From assembly GCA_963744345.1 (NCBI GenBank), contig CAVUTD010000024.1, forward strand, positions 62,001 to 126,000: a stretch of DNA of 64,000 nt. Direction: 5' to 3'. The stretch comes from DASTFP01 sp963744345 (lineage in GTDB: Bacteria; Verrucomicrobiota; Verrucomicrobiia; Chthoniobacterales; Terrimicrobiaceae). Below the pieces are notes generated by a model. It was not told the DNA's origin. It did no database searches and saw only the letters and a program-made list of their open reading frames with translations. A program made the translations under genes and the position numbers. Shown here piece after piece: positions 6,729-15,397 of the stretch (position 1 is its first letter; each line of letters starts with the position of its first letter).

Positions 6729-6757
6729 CAAAGCGGCCGAACGTCTGACTGAGGACC
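6729..6757 (+). repeat. Direct repeat, copy 3 of 3
   Basis: CAAAGCGGC followed by an AACGTCTGACTGAG core with a one-base insertion just after (GAGGACC instead of GAGACC). With copy 2 it flanks the 88-aa gene. Confidence 0.65.
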
Positions 6758-6767
6758 TCGGGCCTAA

Positions 6768-6781
6768 CGCAAGCGCTTGCG
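6768..6781. promoter_or_regulatory. 14-bp perfect palindrome before a small HTH-like frame
   Basis: CGCAAGCGCTTGCG is perfectly self-complementary and lies 20 bp upstream of an ATG that opens a short HTH-like frame. This is the usual place for an autoregulatory operator. Function inferred only from position and symmetry. Confidence 0.35.
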
Positions 6782-6801
6782 CATCGTGCGTATATCAATG
6801 A

Positions 6802-6966
6802 ATGGAAGCTTCCCAAATTATCAGCGCTCGGAAAAACGGATCGACCTTCGCTGAACTCGCGCGCGTCTCTGGCTTGCCAGAAGCAGAGGTCCGCACCGTT
6901 ATCAATTCGCACAGAACGAATACAGAACCCGCCGCCCGAAGCTTGGGCAATGCCTGCGTAACTTGA
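6802..6966 (+). CDS. Short HTH-like protein (54 aa), possibly truncated
   Basis: The frame reads MEASQIISARKNGSTFAELA then RVSGLPEAEVRTVINSH, which fits a helix-turn-helix: two helices separated by a turn at SGLP. It then runs into a tail without clear structure. No good ribosome binding site is visible. It may be the 5' part of a larger gene, or chance. The palindrome at 6768-6781 just upstream favours a regulator. Confidence 0.35.
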   Translation: MEASQIISARKNGSTFAELARVSGLPEAEVRTVINSHRTNTEPAARSLGNACVT

Positions 6967-7232
6967 CCCGGTGAACGCCGGTGACGACCGCGCCGGGGAA
7001 CATGTCCATGACGGCTCGCCGCGCTTCGCTGGATGACTCCGCTTTGCATGATGGCGTTGCGGCCGCTTGCACGAATTGAGTAGTGGACGCGGCAGGTGTC
7101 GGCGACGCGTTTCTCATGACAGGAAGCGGCTTCGCCAGAGGCAAAATTCTGGCAGTTTAAGGGCAGCAGTCCAAAAATCTGCCTCATTTATCAGCCGTTT
7201 AAGTTATAGTAAGTGCTTTATACTTAGGAGAT

Positions 7233-7304
7233 AGCCAGCGACGGGATTCGAACCCGTGACCTATCGATTACGAATCGATTGCACTACCTCTGTGCTACGC
7301 TGGC
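7233..7304 (-). tRNA. tRNA-Thr (anticodon CGT)
   Basis: On the minus strand the cloverleaf is complete: acceptor arms GCCAGCG and CGCTGGC, D arm GCAC/GTGC, anticodon loop TTCGTAA giving CGT, T arm ACGGG-TTCGAAT-CCCGT, discriminator T. The CCA end is not encoded. Its 3' end points into island A, a common integration position for mobile elements, although I found no second copy of the 3' end in the window. Confidence 0.93.
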
Positions 7305-7358
7305 GAGGAAAGCAGAGGGGTTAAGAGAATGTGAAAATTGTCCTTCCGCAATGACAAT

Positions 7359-7877
7359 CTAGCGCGAGGCAGCTCCACGCACCATCTTGTCAAATTCCGG
7401 CTCCGCTGCCTCCACCACCGCCTTCGGGCCCGTCATTTTCACGTAAACATCCCCCTTCGAACTCCCAAGAATGGCGCCGCGGAGGGCGTAATCTTTTAAC
7501 GGTGTGGTGGGGCCTCCGGGCATGCCGCTCGAGAACGTACCCTCGGCCTTCACAAAGGTTACCGCTGTCTGGCCCACTCGCGCGGTTCGGGAGTCGGAGG
7601 GGCCATTCGAGAACTGCTTAAACCAACGATCAACATTGGCTTGCACACTGCCCCCCTGCCCTGCACCGAAGTGAAAAAAGGTGACGTCGGCTGGGGCGCT
7701 CCCCTCTTGAGCCGGCACAGATAGCTGCGCCTTGCGCATGGGCGAAGCGGGCGTCATCCAACTCCAGCTTGCCGGACGCGCAAAGACGAAGTCACCGACC
7801 GAGAACTCCACCGGGTCGGCGGCATGAGACAGGGAGATGAAGACCAGTGAAAATAAAAACAGACGAACAGAATGCAT
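7359..7877 (-). CDS. Secreted hypothetical protein
   Basis: The start is placed at ATG 7877, giving MHSVRLFLFSLVFISLSHA, a signal peptide with SHA cleavage site; the longer frame upstream overlaps the SGNH hydrolase gene. The 172-residue product has the pattern DFVFARPASWSWMTPASPMR and then strand-rich segments, one ending GDVYVKMTGPKAVVE. I know similar uncharacterised periplasmic proteins but no function. It is the last of a four-gene minus-strand set, 8 bases after the SGNH hydrolase, downstream of rplM-rpsI. Confidence 0.75.
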   Translation of the reverse strand: MHSVRLFLFSLVFISLSHAADPVEFSVGDFVFARPASWSWMTPASPMRKAQLSVPAQEGSAPADVTFFHFGAGQGGSVQANVDRWFKQFSNGPSDSRTARVGQTAVTFVKAEGTFSSGMPGGPTTPLKDYALRGAILGSSKGDVYVKMTGPKAVVEAAEPEFDKMVRGAASR

Positions 7878-7885
7878 GAGAAAAA

Positions 7886-8521
7886 TTACAGCAAACCCAG
7901 GCAGGCAAGCCACGATCGGGTGATCAACATGTGACCGGAGGAAGATGGGTGCACGCCATCGGGCGCCCAATCGATGTCCGGCCGAGCGGAACGGGCCTTT
8001 TCGAAGATGCCATGAAGAGGCACAACTCCACGCGCCCCGAACTGAACGGCAGCATCTGAGACTGTGGCAACGTAAGGCTTGAGCAGATCGTTGCCTCGCG
8101 CGGAGGCGGGCGGCCAGATGACGGTCGGTTCGCAAAGAACGATCGTGGTTTGCGGACAAAAAGTTCTGAGTCGGCCAAGGATTTCCGCGTAGGTGTCTCG
8201 AAATCTTTCCAGGGAACTTCCTTCTCCAGCGCCCGTCAATGCGTGCCAGACATCGTTGATGCCAATTTTTACGGAAACCAATTGCGGATCCTGGGCGATG
8301 ACGTCCGCTTCCCACCGCCGCTCGAGGTCTGAGATGGTATTCCCGGAAATTCCCTTGTTAAGAATCTGAGGCGCCAAGGCTGGAACGGATGCCCGCAGCC
8401 AATCGCGGATAGCGCGCACATAACCTGACCCGATAGCCTCAGAACACGCCACCCGGCCGCAGTCCGTAATGCTGTCGCCGATGAAAATCCAGCGAGAGTC
8501 CCGGGAGAGCGGCAGCGCCAT
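7886..8521 (-). CDS. SGNH/GDSL-type hydrolase
   Basis: A 211-residue esterase/lipase-fold protein. All four family blocks are visible: FIGDSITDCGR with the catalytic Ser near residue 17, NKGISGNT (block II Gly), GINDVW (block III Asn) and DGVHPSSSGH with the catalytic Asp and His near the C-terminus. No signal peptide, so cytoplasmic. Substrate unknown; family members remove acetyl or acyl groups from carbohydrates and lipids. It lies 15 bases after rpsI and is probably co-transcribed with it. Confidence 0.9.
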   Translation of the reverse strand: MALPLSRDSRWIFIGDSITDCGRVACSEAIGSGYVRAIRDWLRASVPALAPQILNKGISGNTISDLERRWEADVIAQDPQLVSVKIGINDVWHALTGAGEGSSLERFRDTYAEILGRLRTFCPQTTIVLCEPTVIWPPASARGNDLLKPYVATVSDAAVQFGARGVVPLHGIFEKARSARPDIDWAPDGVHPSSSGHMLITRSWLACLGLL

Positions 8522-8536
8522 GGAAGACGCGCAAGG

Positions 8537-8923
8537 CTATCGCTTGGAAAATTGAAATCTCTTGCGCGCTCCGGGCTGCCCCGATTTCTTCCGCTCTTTC
8601 ATTCGCGGATCGCGCGTGAGCAGACCTTCCTCGCGCAGCAAGCTGCGCACGGCATCATCGTTGCGCAAAAGCGCCCGGCTGATGGCGAGGCGCAAAGCCC
8701 CCGCTTGCCCCGAGATTCCGCCGCCTGAGGTCTTGGCCTCGACATCGAAGCGGTGGACCGCGTTCGCAATTTCAAGAGGACGAAGGATCGTGTTCTGCAT
8801 GGAGAGACTCGGAAAATAGTCAGTGAAATCCTTGCCGTTGATTTTGAATGTCCCGCTGCCGTCGCGCAGACGGATTTGGGCGACAGCGGTTTTTCGGCGG
8901 CCTGTGGCTATGATATCGGACAT
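8537..8923 (-). CDS. rpsI: 30S ribosomal protein uS9
   Basis: 128 residues, the normal length. Typical N-terminus (ATGRRKTAVAQIRLRDGSG) and the conserved SGGGISGQAGALRLAISRAL segment. The tail ends QFSKR, the Lys-Arg end that reaches the ribosomal P site. It follows rplM by 7 bases, the universal bacterial pairing. Confidence 0.98.
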   Translation of the reverse strand: MSDIIATGRRKTAVAQIRLRDGSGTFKINGKDFTDYFPSLSMQNTILRPLEIANAVHRFDVEAKTSGGGISGQAGALRLAISRALLRNDDAVRSLLREEGLLTRDPRMKERKKSGQPGARKRFQFSKR

Positions 8924-8930
8924 GAGAAAA

Positions 8931-9353
8931 TCAAACCGGTTTGGGATTTTGAGCGGCGTGGGGATGTTGACTGCCGCGATAGACTTTGAGTTTGCGATAG
9001 ACTGAACTTCCCAAGCGGTTATGAGGGATCATTCCGCGGACAGCCCGCTCGATCAGGAGCTCAGGATGGCGCTGTTGGCGAGCAGCGAAACTTTCCGATT
9101 TGTGCCCACCAACATAACCCGAAAAGCTCATGTAAGACTTTTGAGTTTCCTTCTTGCCGGCAACGCGCACCTTTTCCGCATTGATGACGATGACAAAATC
9201 GCCGGTGTCCACATGGGGAGTGTAGATCGCCTTCCCTTTGCCCCGCAGCAGGTTGGCTGCCTGCACGGCAATATGACCAAGATGCTTGTCGGTCGCATCG
9301 ATGATCCACCAGTCGCGCTGTATGTCGGCAGCTTTCGCTGAGAATGTCTTCAT
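8931..9353 (-). CDS. rplM: 50S ribosomal protein uL13
   Basis: A start at 9353 gives MKTFSAKAADIQRDWWIIDA, the normal uL13 N-terminus. The longer frame to 9410 only adds unrelated residues. 140 residues, with HLGHIAVQAANLLRGKGKAI and the RAVRGMIPHNRLG core. First gene of the minus-strand set rplM-rpsI-SGNH hydrolase-secreted protein. Confidence 0.97.
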   Translation of the reverse strand: MKTFSAKAADIQRDWWIIDATDKHLGHIAVQAANLLRGKGKAIYTPHVDTGDFVIVINAEKVRVAGKKETQKSYMSFSGYVGGHKSESFAARQQRHPELLIERAVRGMIPHNRLGSSVYRKLKVYRGSQHPHAAQNPKPV

Positions 9354-9461
9354 GAGCCCGTTGAGAGAATCGGAAATCATGTGATACTTCCTGTCCTGTG
9401 TCAAACCCAATCGGGATCAGTCTGTCTTCAACAGTCGGAAAAACCTTGACCGATATTTCCG

Positions 9462-12029
9462 GTGCGCCAAGCCTCTAGCGCCGTGCAGCGTAACGGAGAA
9501 TCGGGGCCATTTTCGCACTGGAATGAGACGCATGAGTCTTCCGGAGAAGCGCGCAGCGTTTATCGCCCGCTTTTCGGCCGGCTAGACAGGTTACCTCGCA
9601 GCCAGATCCGCGCTCTTGACGAGCGCTTGGAAGCCACGATGCGGGAGATGGGTGTCACGTTCGACATCGCGCGTGAGAGACCCTGGGGACGCCGTCCCTG
9701 GTTTTGTGATGTCTTGCCACAGATTTTCTCGCCTGAGGAATGGGAACCCCTGGAAGCGGGCATTCGCCAGCGCCTGCAAGCCTTCGAATTGTTTTTGAGG
9801 GACATTTACGGAAAGAAGGAAATCCTCCATGCGGACCTTCTTCCCATACAACCGGTTTTGGGAAGCTCGGGTTACCAGCGTGCGGCAGCGAGTCTCACGC
9901 CGGCGGCCGGCGCGTACATGCATCTCAGCGGACTGAGTCTTTGCCGAGTTCCGAGCGGCGAGTTCGCTGTCAAGCATCATTACTTCAGCAACGCGTCGGG
10001 AATTTCCTACATGATTCAAAACAGGCGGGCGCTTGCTCGCGTAATCCCGCAAAGCTTTCAAGATTTTTCCATCCGTTCCATCGCGGAGGCGCCGGTCGAT
10101 ATTCTGGAATTCCTCAGGTCGCTCTCGGAGGATCCCGATCCAACGGTCGTCTTGCTCTCGTCTGGCCCCGGCAGTGCGGTTTACTCTGAGCATAGCTTTC
10201 TCGCACGGCGGATGGGAATCCCGCTGGTGCAAGGTGAGGATCTCCTCGTGCTCCATGACGCGGTCTTTCTCAAAACTGTATCGGGACTTGAGAAAATTGA
10301 GGTCATTTACAACCGCATTTCCGACCAATGGCTTGACCCGATGGTTTTTCGGCGCGACTCGCTTCTCGGGGTGGCAGGACTTGTTCACTGCATCCGGAAA
10401 GGCAGCGTTGCCATTGTCAATTGCATAGGATCGCAACTTGCCGATGATCGGGCTCTGCTCCCCTTTGCCGAACAAATGATTCGCTTTTATCTTGGGGAAC
10501 GTCCGTTGTTGCGCAACCTGCCGACATATTGGCTTGGGGATATCGATCAACGAGAGATGGTCCTTTCCGATATCGAGAAATTCACCATTCGCCCGCTCTT
10601 TGGCGAGAAGATCGTGCTCGGCGGCGACGGCCAGGTACCTACGGATAAAGAGATTGAAAACGCCCGAGCGGTCGTCCTGCGCAATCCCGGCCAACACGTT
10701 GCGCAGCCGCAGGATTGCGATGCCTTGACGATTTCCTATAACAACGGACGCCGCGTGATCAGGCGGCAGGACCATATTCTTTTTGCTCTGCGCAAATCGG
10801 AAGGCGAATATGACATCGTTCCAGGAGCGTTGACGCGCGTTTCCACCGAGGACTCTCGCTTTACGGCAAATGAACTCGGCGGTGGCAGCAAAGATACGTG
10901 GGTTCAGGCTCCGCCGGACTTTGAAGAGCCGCCTCCCGATCGCTCCCGCCTTCGCGAGTCGCTTCTGCCTTCACAGCATGTCAGCAGCCGTGTTGCGGAG
11001 GCGTTTTACTGGACGGGGCGATACCTGGAGCGCGCGCACAACTTAGCCGTGATGATCAGCGTGATCGAATCGCTCGAACTCGAAGAGCTTAATCCTATCG
11101 AACGGACACTCTATCGTCCCGTTTGGAACAGAATTCTTCCCCCGTTGGAGAACCCAGGTTCGGTTTCCAGGCGCAACATATCGAGCGCGGCCGGCCGTTA
11201 TCGGCTGACGTTCGATCTCGAGGAACCAGATTCAGTCGTTCGAGCCATTTTGCGCGCTGCTGCGAATTCGGAATCGATCCTGGAATGTTTGAGTCTTGAG
11301 GCTTGGAGCGTGCTGAGCACATTGAGATCACGCTTCCAGCGCGCCCGCTTCCGTCGGCAGGCCTCTCAAGACGACCTGACCTCCCTCACCCGACGCTATT
11401 GCGAGTACGTCGTGAAGGCCGTTCCGGAATTCTTTGGAACGGCGCAAGCAACGATGATTGCGGATGGTGGTTGGGCATTTTGCGAAATCGGGCAATTGCT
11501 GGAACGCGCCATAATCACGGCAAACGCCGTCTGCTCGATCATGCGTCCCATGCCTCGTCGGAATGCTCCTCCCGAGCACGAAGAAGAGATCAGACTTTCT
11601 GCTTTTCTGCGTTTGCTTAACAGTCGCGACGTATACCGTCGAGTGTATCAACTGCGAATTGAAGCTACGCCGATGCTCGATCTGCTTTGGAAAAATCCGG
11701 TCGCGCCACGGTCGGTGGCAAGATGCCTTGGGGCTTGCTGCGACCGCCTGCGCGGCACACGTGAGCAAACCTCTCCGGCGATTATGCGCACCGTCGCAGG
11801 AATCGAGCAACTTCTCCGTGACATTCGCTTGACGGATTGGGGGAAGCTCCTCGAACAGGAAGAGGGTGTCGCTTCAACAAAGCCGGGCCCGCTCCGTGAG
11901 CACGGGTTCTCCCTGCTCGATGCGGCACTCAAGATCCATTACCTGATTGCTGACGGTTTTTTGAATCATCAAATTCATATGGGTGCAGATACGCAGCCAA
12001 CGCTCTTTTGGTCCAAGCATGCTTTTTGA
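9462..12029 (+). CDS. Circularly permuted ATP-grasp plus alpha-E domain protein
   Basis: 855 residues from a GTG start. Roughly residues 60-470 form a circularly permuted ATP-grasp domain (GAYMHLSGLSLCR, VVLLSSGPGSAVYSEHSFLARR, IVNCIGSQLADDR, FGEKIVLGG); such enzymes form amide bonds using ATP. From about 510 (VAEAFYWTGRYLERAHNLAV) the helical alpha-E domain follows. In many bacteria these domains are encoded together with a transglutaminase-like peptidase in operons predicted to make and process a peptide-like product or tag. Here the next gene is exactly that transglutaminase, overlapping by 11 bases. The exact substrate is unknown for the family. The precise start is uncertain. Confidence 0.93.
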   Translation: MRQASSAVQRNGESGPFSHWNETHESSGEARSVYRPLFGRLDRLPRSQIRALDERLEATMREMGVTFDIARERPWGRRPWFCDVLPQIFSPEEWEPLEAGIRQRLQAFELFLRDIYGKKEILHADLLPIQPVLGSSGYQRAAASLTPAAGAYMHLSGLSLCRVPSGEFAVKHHYFSNASGISYMIQNRRALARVIPQSFQDFSIRSIAEAPVDILEFLRSLSEDPDPTVVLLSSGPGSAVYSEHSFLARRMGIPLVQGEDLLVLHDAVFLKTVSGLEKIEVIYNRISDQWLDPMVFRRDSLLGVAGLVHCIRKGSVAIVNCIGSQLADDRALLPFAEQMIRFYLGERPLLRNLPTYWLGDIDQREMVLSDIEKFTIRPLFGEKIVLGGDGQVPTDKEIENARAVVLRNPGQHVAQPQDCDALTISYNNGRRVIRRQDHILFALRKSEGEYDIVPGALTRVSTEDSRFTANELGGGSKDTWVQAPPDFEEPPPDRSRLRESLLPSQHVSSRVAEAFYWTGRYLERAHNLAVMISVIESLELEELNPIERTLYRPVWNRILPPLENPGSVSRRNISSAAGRYRLTFDLEEPDSVVRAILRAAANSESILECLSLEAWSVLSTLRSRFQRARFRRQASQDDLTSLTRRYCEYVVKAVPEFFGTAQATMIADGGWAFCEIGQLLERAIITANAVCSIMRPMPRRNAPPEHEEEIRLSAFLRLLNSRDVYRRVYQLRIEATPMLDLLWKNPVAPRSVARCLGACCDRLRGTREQTSPAIMRTVAGIEQLLRDIRLTDWGKLLEQEEGVASTKPGPLREHGFSLLDAALKIHYLIADGFLNHQIHMGADTQPTLFWSKHAF

Positions 12030-12897
12030 GATTACGCACCGAACGGATTACCGCTATGGCCAGCCGGCGAGGGAGGCTTATATCGAAGCGCGGCTTACCC
12101 CGCCCACGCTCCCAAACCAAGAGATCGTTGCGCATACCCTCGAGTTTGTGCCGCCAACAGCAACGTCGACCTATAACGATTATTTTGGCAACCAGGTCAC
12201 GTTCTATTCGATGACGCTGAGCCATGAGCGTCTCACAATCATCAACAGGGTGACCGTGCGCACGAAAGAGGTTCTCCCGATGCCTGGCGCACTCGATGTC
12301 ACAGTCGCCGAAGCCCGGCAACTCTTTGCCTCCAAGCTCACCGACGTTTTCGACTATCTTCAACCCACCCCGGCTGTGCCAACGGGAAACCCTTCCACCG
12401 AATGGTCCAGGAAGTTCTTCGCTGGCGAAAGTTCGCTGGGGGAGGCTTTGGAGCGATTGAATCGAGGGGTCTACGAGAAGTTTCGCTACCAACCGGGTTC
12501 GACCGACAATTGGACTCCCCTCGATACTGTCTGGAAGCAACGGGCGGGGGTCTGCCAGGATTTTACTCATGTGATGCTTGGCGTTCTGCGCACGGCGGGC
12601 ATCCCCTCGCGCTATGTATGCGGTTATATCGAGACCGATCCGATTAAGCCAAGACCGAGCGGTCGCAGGCTGGTGGGATCGGTGGCTACGCACGCATGGG
12701 TCGAAGTGCTGACGCCCGGGATGCGTTGGCTTGCGATGGACCCAACAAACAATCAATGGTGCGGCCCGCGGCACATTACGATTGCCTATGGTCGCGATTC
12801 ATCCGACGCAACTCCGCTCCGAGGGACCTTCAAGGGTTCCGGAGCCCAGAAAATGAAAGTGCGAGTGGCGGTAAAACGCGTTGGCTACAAAGGATGA
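12019..12897 (+). CDS. Transglutaminase-like cysteine peptidase
   Basis: Start at ATG 12019 (MLFEITHRTDYRYGQPAREA), the usual N-terminus of this subfamily, overlapping the ATP-grasp gene by 11 bases. An N-terminal beta-rich domain precedes the transglutaminase core. The catalytic triad is visible: Cys in GVCQDFTHVM near residue 178, His in THAWVEV near 224 and Asp in MDPTNN near 240. 292 residues, normal length. No signal peptide. Proteins of this subfamily accompany circularly permuted ATP-grasp/alpha-E proteins and probably act as peptidase or amidase on their product. Confidence 0.93.
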   Translation: MLFEITHRTDYRYGQPAREAYIEARLTPPTLPNQEIVAHTLEFVPPTATSTYNDYFGNQVTFYSMTLSHERLTIINRVTVRTKEVLPMPGALDVTVAEARQLFASKLTDVFDYLQPTPAVPTGNPSTEWSRKFFAGESSLGEALERLNRGVYEKFRYQPGSTDNWTPLDTVWKQRAGVCQDFTHVMLGVLRTAGIPSRYVCGYIETDPIKPRPSGRRLVGSVATHAWVEVLTPGMRWLAMDPTNNQWCGPRHITIAYGRDSSDATPLRGTFKGSGAQKMKVRVAVKRVGYKG

Positions 12898-12968
12898 GGA
12901 TTGCTGTTCATCCTTTATCTCCTACCGATAGTCGAGACCCTCACTTCGCAACTACCCGTAACATCTAG

Positions 12969-14987
12969 ATGATTGACCGCTGGATGCAGAAGGCTGCTGA
13001 CCGAGCTGAAGCGATTTTCAGCAAGCATGGCGTTGAAATGACGCTAGGAGGAGAACCGACATTCGTGCCCGTGAAACCCGAAGGAGCGGAGTGGAATTAT
13101 GCCGCCGTCGGGCCGACAAAGCTCGGCTATGCCTGGAAAGTCGCCCATAATCTCCTTGAGAACAAGATGGTCGGTTCACCAGCATTCTTTTGCCCGGGCA
13201 AACTCTATCCTGGCGAGATTAATCCCCGATGGGTCCTGCGCATCCTTGCCAACCGAGACGGCACACCTCTCTTTCGCTTGCCGGACGCCGCCAAATCGCT
13301 CAAGCCCGCCGCCGTGAGGTCGTTTGCCGACGGAATTCGTCTTTGCCTTGGTGTGCCGTCACACTGGCAGCCCTTTGTGGATCCACGCGACCCGAAATCG
13401 GAAGTTCTTGCGATACCCCTCGATCACGATAATGGCTCGTGGCGTTCAACCCGGTGGTCGCTCTCTAAAGAGGCTCGCGTGCTGTCCGGCGCGGAAGGTC
13501 CCGCGGGATTGCGTCTTCCCCTTCAACGGTTGCCGGATACGGCATCCCGGCGCGCCCTCTCGATCGAAAGAAGCGGAGATGCGGTCGCTGTTTTTGTACC
13601 GCCTCTCTTGCAACAACCATTTCTTGAATTGCTTTCGGCGATAGAAAAATCGGCCGCTGAGAATGGAATCGGCCGTCTAGCCCTGCAAGGTTATGTTCCC
13701 GCAGATGAGGCAGGGCATTGGGTAACCCTCGGCTTTTCCGCTGATCCGGGCGTGCTGGAAATTAATCTCCCAGCATGCTCGAATTGGAAAGGATATTTTA
13801 CTTGGCTTAAGAGTCTTACATCCAGTTGTCACGCGGAAGGCTTACGTCCGTGGAAGCAATCACCTGATGGATACGCTCAAGGCACGGGAGGGGGAAACCA
13901 CCTACTTTTCGGAGGTGCGAGCCTCGATTCCAACCCGTTTTTCACCCGACCGGGCTGGGTCGCTGCGATCCTCCGTTTCTGGCAACACCACCCTTCCTTG
14001 GCTTATCTTTTCACAGGCTCTTACGTGGGCGCATCCTCTCAAGCGCCGCGCGCGGATGAGTCCGCGCGTGACCTGTACGACCTCGACATGGGCTACTCCT
14101 TTTTGGAATCGCTTCCTGCGGGTGATCATCGCGAGCTCATCAATGAAACCCTCCGCCATCTTCAAACTGATGTAACAGGAAATACACACCGCAGTGAGAT
14201 AAGCTTTGATAAGTTTTGGAACACGTCGTGGCCCGGCGGTGCTCTGGGCCTCATCGAATTTCGCGCTATAGAGTCGCTACCGAGGGCGGATTGGATGAGC
14301 AGTGTTGCCCTTTTTTGGATCTGTCTCGCAGCCTACCTCTTGGAAGCGAAAAGTCCTCGCCGGCTGCGAAACTTTGGCACCCGACTGCGTGACGAATATC
14401 TCCTTCCAGAACGGCTATGGAGCGATTTGGAAGCGATTCTCGACCTGCTTGGGCAGAACGGATTCTCGTTACACTCGCGCATTTATCGCGACATCTGGAA
14501 GTGGCGATTCCCCGTTCTTCTTGATTGGAGGAAGGGCGGTGCGCACCTTGTGGCACGCAAAGCTCTTGAGAACTGGCCGCTGTTGTGCGAGACGCCTGTC
14601 GAAGGGGGCACGACCAGTCGGTTCGTCGACACTTCCCTGCAGCGGCTCGAGTTGCGCGCAGACTCTGCGTTCAACACTCGGTTCGGCATTTACGTGAACG
14701 GTCGTCTCCTTACCTTGAAGCAGGTGACAAAGGATGTCTTTCTTGCGGGACTTCGCTATCGCCGCACCAAGCTCTACCCCTCGATGCATCCCGGAATTCC
14801 GACACAGCTCCCGCTTTCCCTAACATTTGTGGATCGTGGATCCGGGCGCCATTCGGCCCATTTTCAGATGGATGAAAGCGATCTGGCATTTCGACCGGTC
14901 GCGACGCGCGATAACGTGAAACTTACGGGACGCCCCTGCCGCGGAAGCCGAAAGCACGATTTGACATGTGACTTGCGCTTGGACTAA
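12969..14987 (+). CDS. DUF2126 family protein
   Basis: A 672-residue protein beginning MIDRWMQKAADRAEAIFSKH. It contains the DUF2126 signatures LGGEPTFVPV near residue 27 and GNHLLFGGASLDSNPFFTRP near 313. LGLIEFRAIESLPR and the C-terminal FVDRGSGRHSAHFQMDE complete the pattern. In other bacteria this domain is usually the C-terminal part of a protein of over 1000 residues with a transglutaminase N-terminus. Here it is a separate gene, 71 bases after a transglutaminase gene, so the function is split over two polypeptides. Molecular function unknown. Confidence 0.88.
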   Translation: MIDRWMQKAADRAEAIFSKHGVEMTLGGEPTFVPVKPEGAEWNYAAVGPTKLGYAWKVAHNLLENKMVGSPAFFCPGKLYPGEINPRWVLRILANRDGTPLFRLPDAAKSLKPAAVRSFADGIRLCLGVPSHWQPFVDPRDPKSEVLAIPLDHDNGSWRSTRWSLSKEARVLSGAEGPAGLRLPLQRLPDTASRRALSIERSGDAVAVFVPPLLQQPFLELLSAIEKSAAENGIGRLALQGYVPADEAGHWVTLGFSADPGVLEINLPACSNWKGYFTWLKSLTSSCHAEGLRPWKQSPDGYAQGTGGGNHLLFGGASLDSNPFFTRPGWVAAILRFWQHHPSLAYLFTGSYVGASSQAPRADESARDLYDLDMGYSFLESLPAGDHRELINETLRHLQTDVTGNTHRSEISFDKFWNTSWPGGALGLIEFRAIESLPRADWMSSVALFWICLAAYLLEAKSPRRLRNFGTRLRDEYLLPERLWSDLEAILDLLGQNGFSLHSRIYRDIWKWRFPVLLDWRKGGAHLVARKALENWPLLCETPVEGGTTSRFVDTSLQRLELRADSAFNTRFGIYVNGRLLTLKQVTKDVFLAGLRYRRTKLYPSMHPGIPTQLPLSLTFVDRGSGRHSAHFQMDESDLAFRPVATRDNVKLTGRPCRGSRKHDLTCDLRLD

Positions 14988-15059
14988 GGGCTGTCCTTCC
15001 TTGTTCCCGTGAGTTGCAGCGGCGGTGTCGACGCAAAGTTCTTTCTGCTGTTTCTGCTT

Positions 15060-15078
15060 CGGCGGTCGCAGACCGCCG
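15060..15078. terminator. Possible hairpin between convergent genes
   Basis: CGGCGGTC and GACCGCCG pair perfectly around a 3-base loop. It lies between the convergent DUF2126 and FmdB genes. No T run follows on either strand, so an intrinsic terminator is only possible. Confidence 0.35.
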
Positions 15079-15123
15079 CTGACCATGATTTGATCAGTCG
15101 CTGCTCTGAAGGGGGCCACCCCT

Positions 15124-15369
15124 TTATGACTTTTCGTAAATTCCTCTATCCCTCTTCTCAAATACGGAAAAGCCTGCCCGCTTCGCGTCCGTGGCGCCAA
15201 CCGGCTTAGTCAATTTCGGGCTGTTCGCACTGGAAACCACTTTGCGAACTGGCTTCTTACATAAAGGGCAGCGGCTGAGGGGCGGGCGCGCGAGGGGCCT
15301 GCGCAATTCGAAGCGTCCCCCGCAAATTCGGCAATCGCCCTCTGCTACCTCGTATTCGTAGATTGGCAC
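15124..15369 (-). CDS. FmdB-type zinc ribbon protein
   Basis: 81 residues starting MPIYEYEVAEGDCRICGGRF, the standard FmdB/putative regulatory protein N-terminus. Two Cys pairs (CRIC near residue 13 and CPLC near 35) form a zinc ribbon, followed by a polar tail. Role unknown; often proposed to be regulatory. Confidence 0.9.
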   Translation of the reverse strand: MPIYEYEVAEGDCRICGGRFELRRPLARPPLSRCPLCKKPVRKVVSSANSPKLTKPVGATDAKRAGFSVFEKRDRGIYEKS

Positions 15370-15397
15370 ATCCGTACTTTCGGAGTGCTCTCGAAGA

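Noticed and set aside
9591..10775. 394-codon minus frame in the ATP-grasp gene
   Set aside because: Long only because of high GC; the plus strand has clear ATP-grasp and alpha-E motifs.
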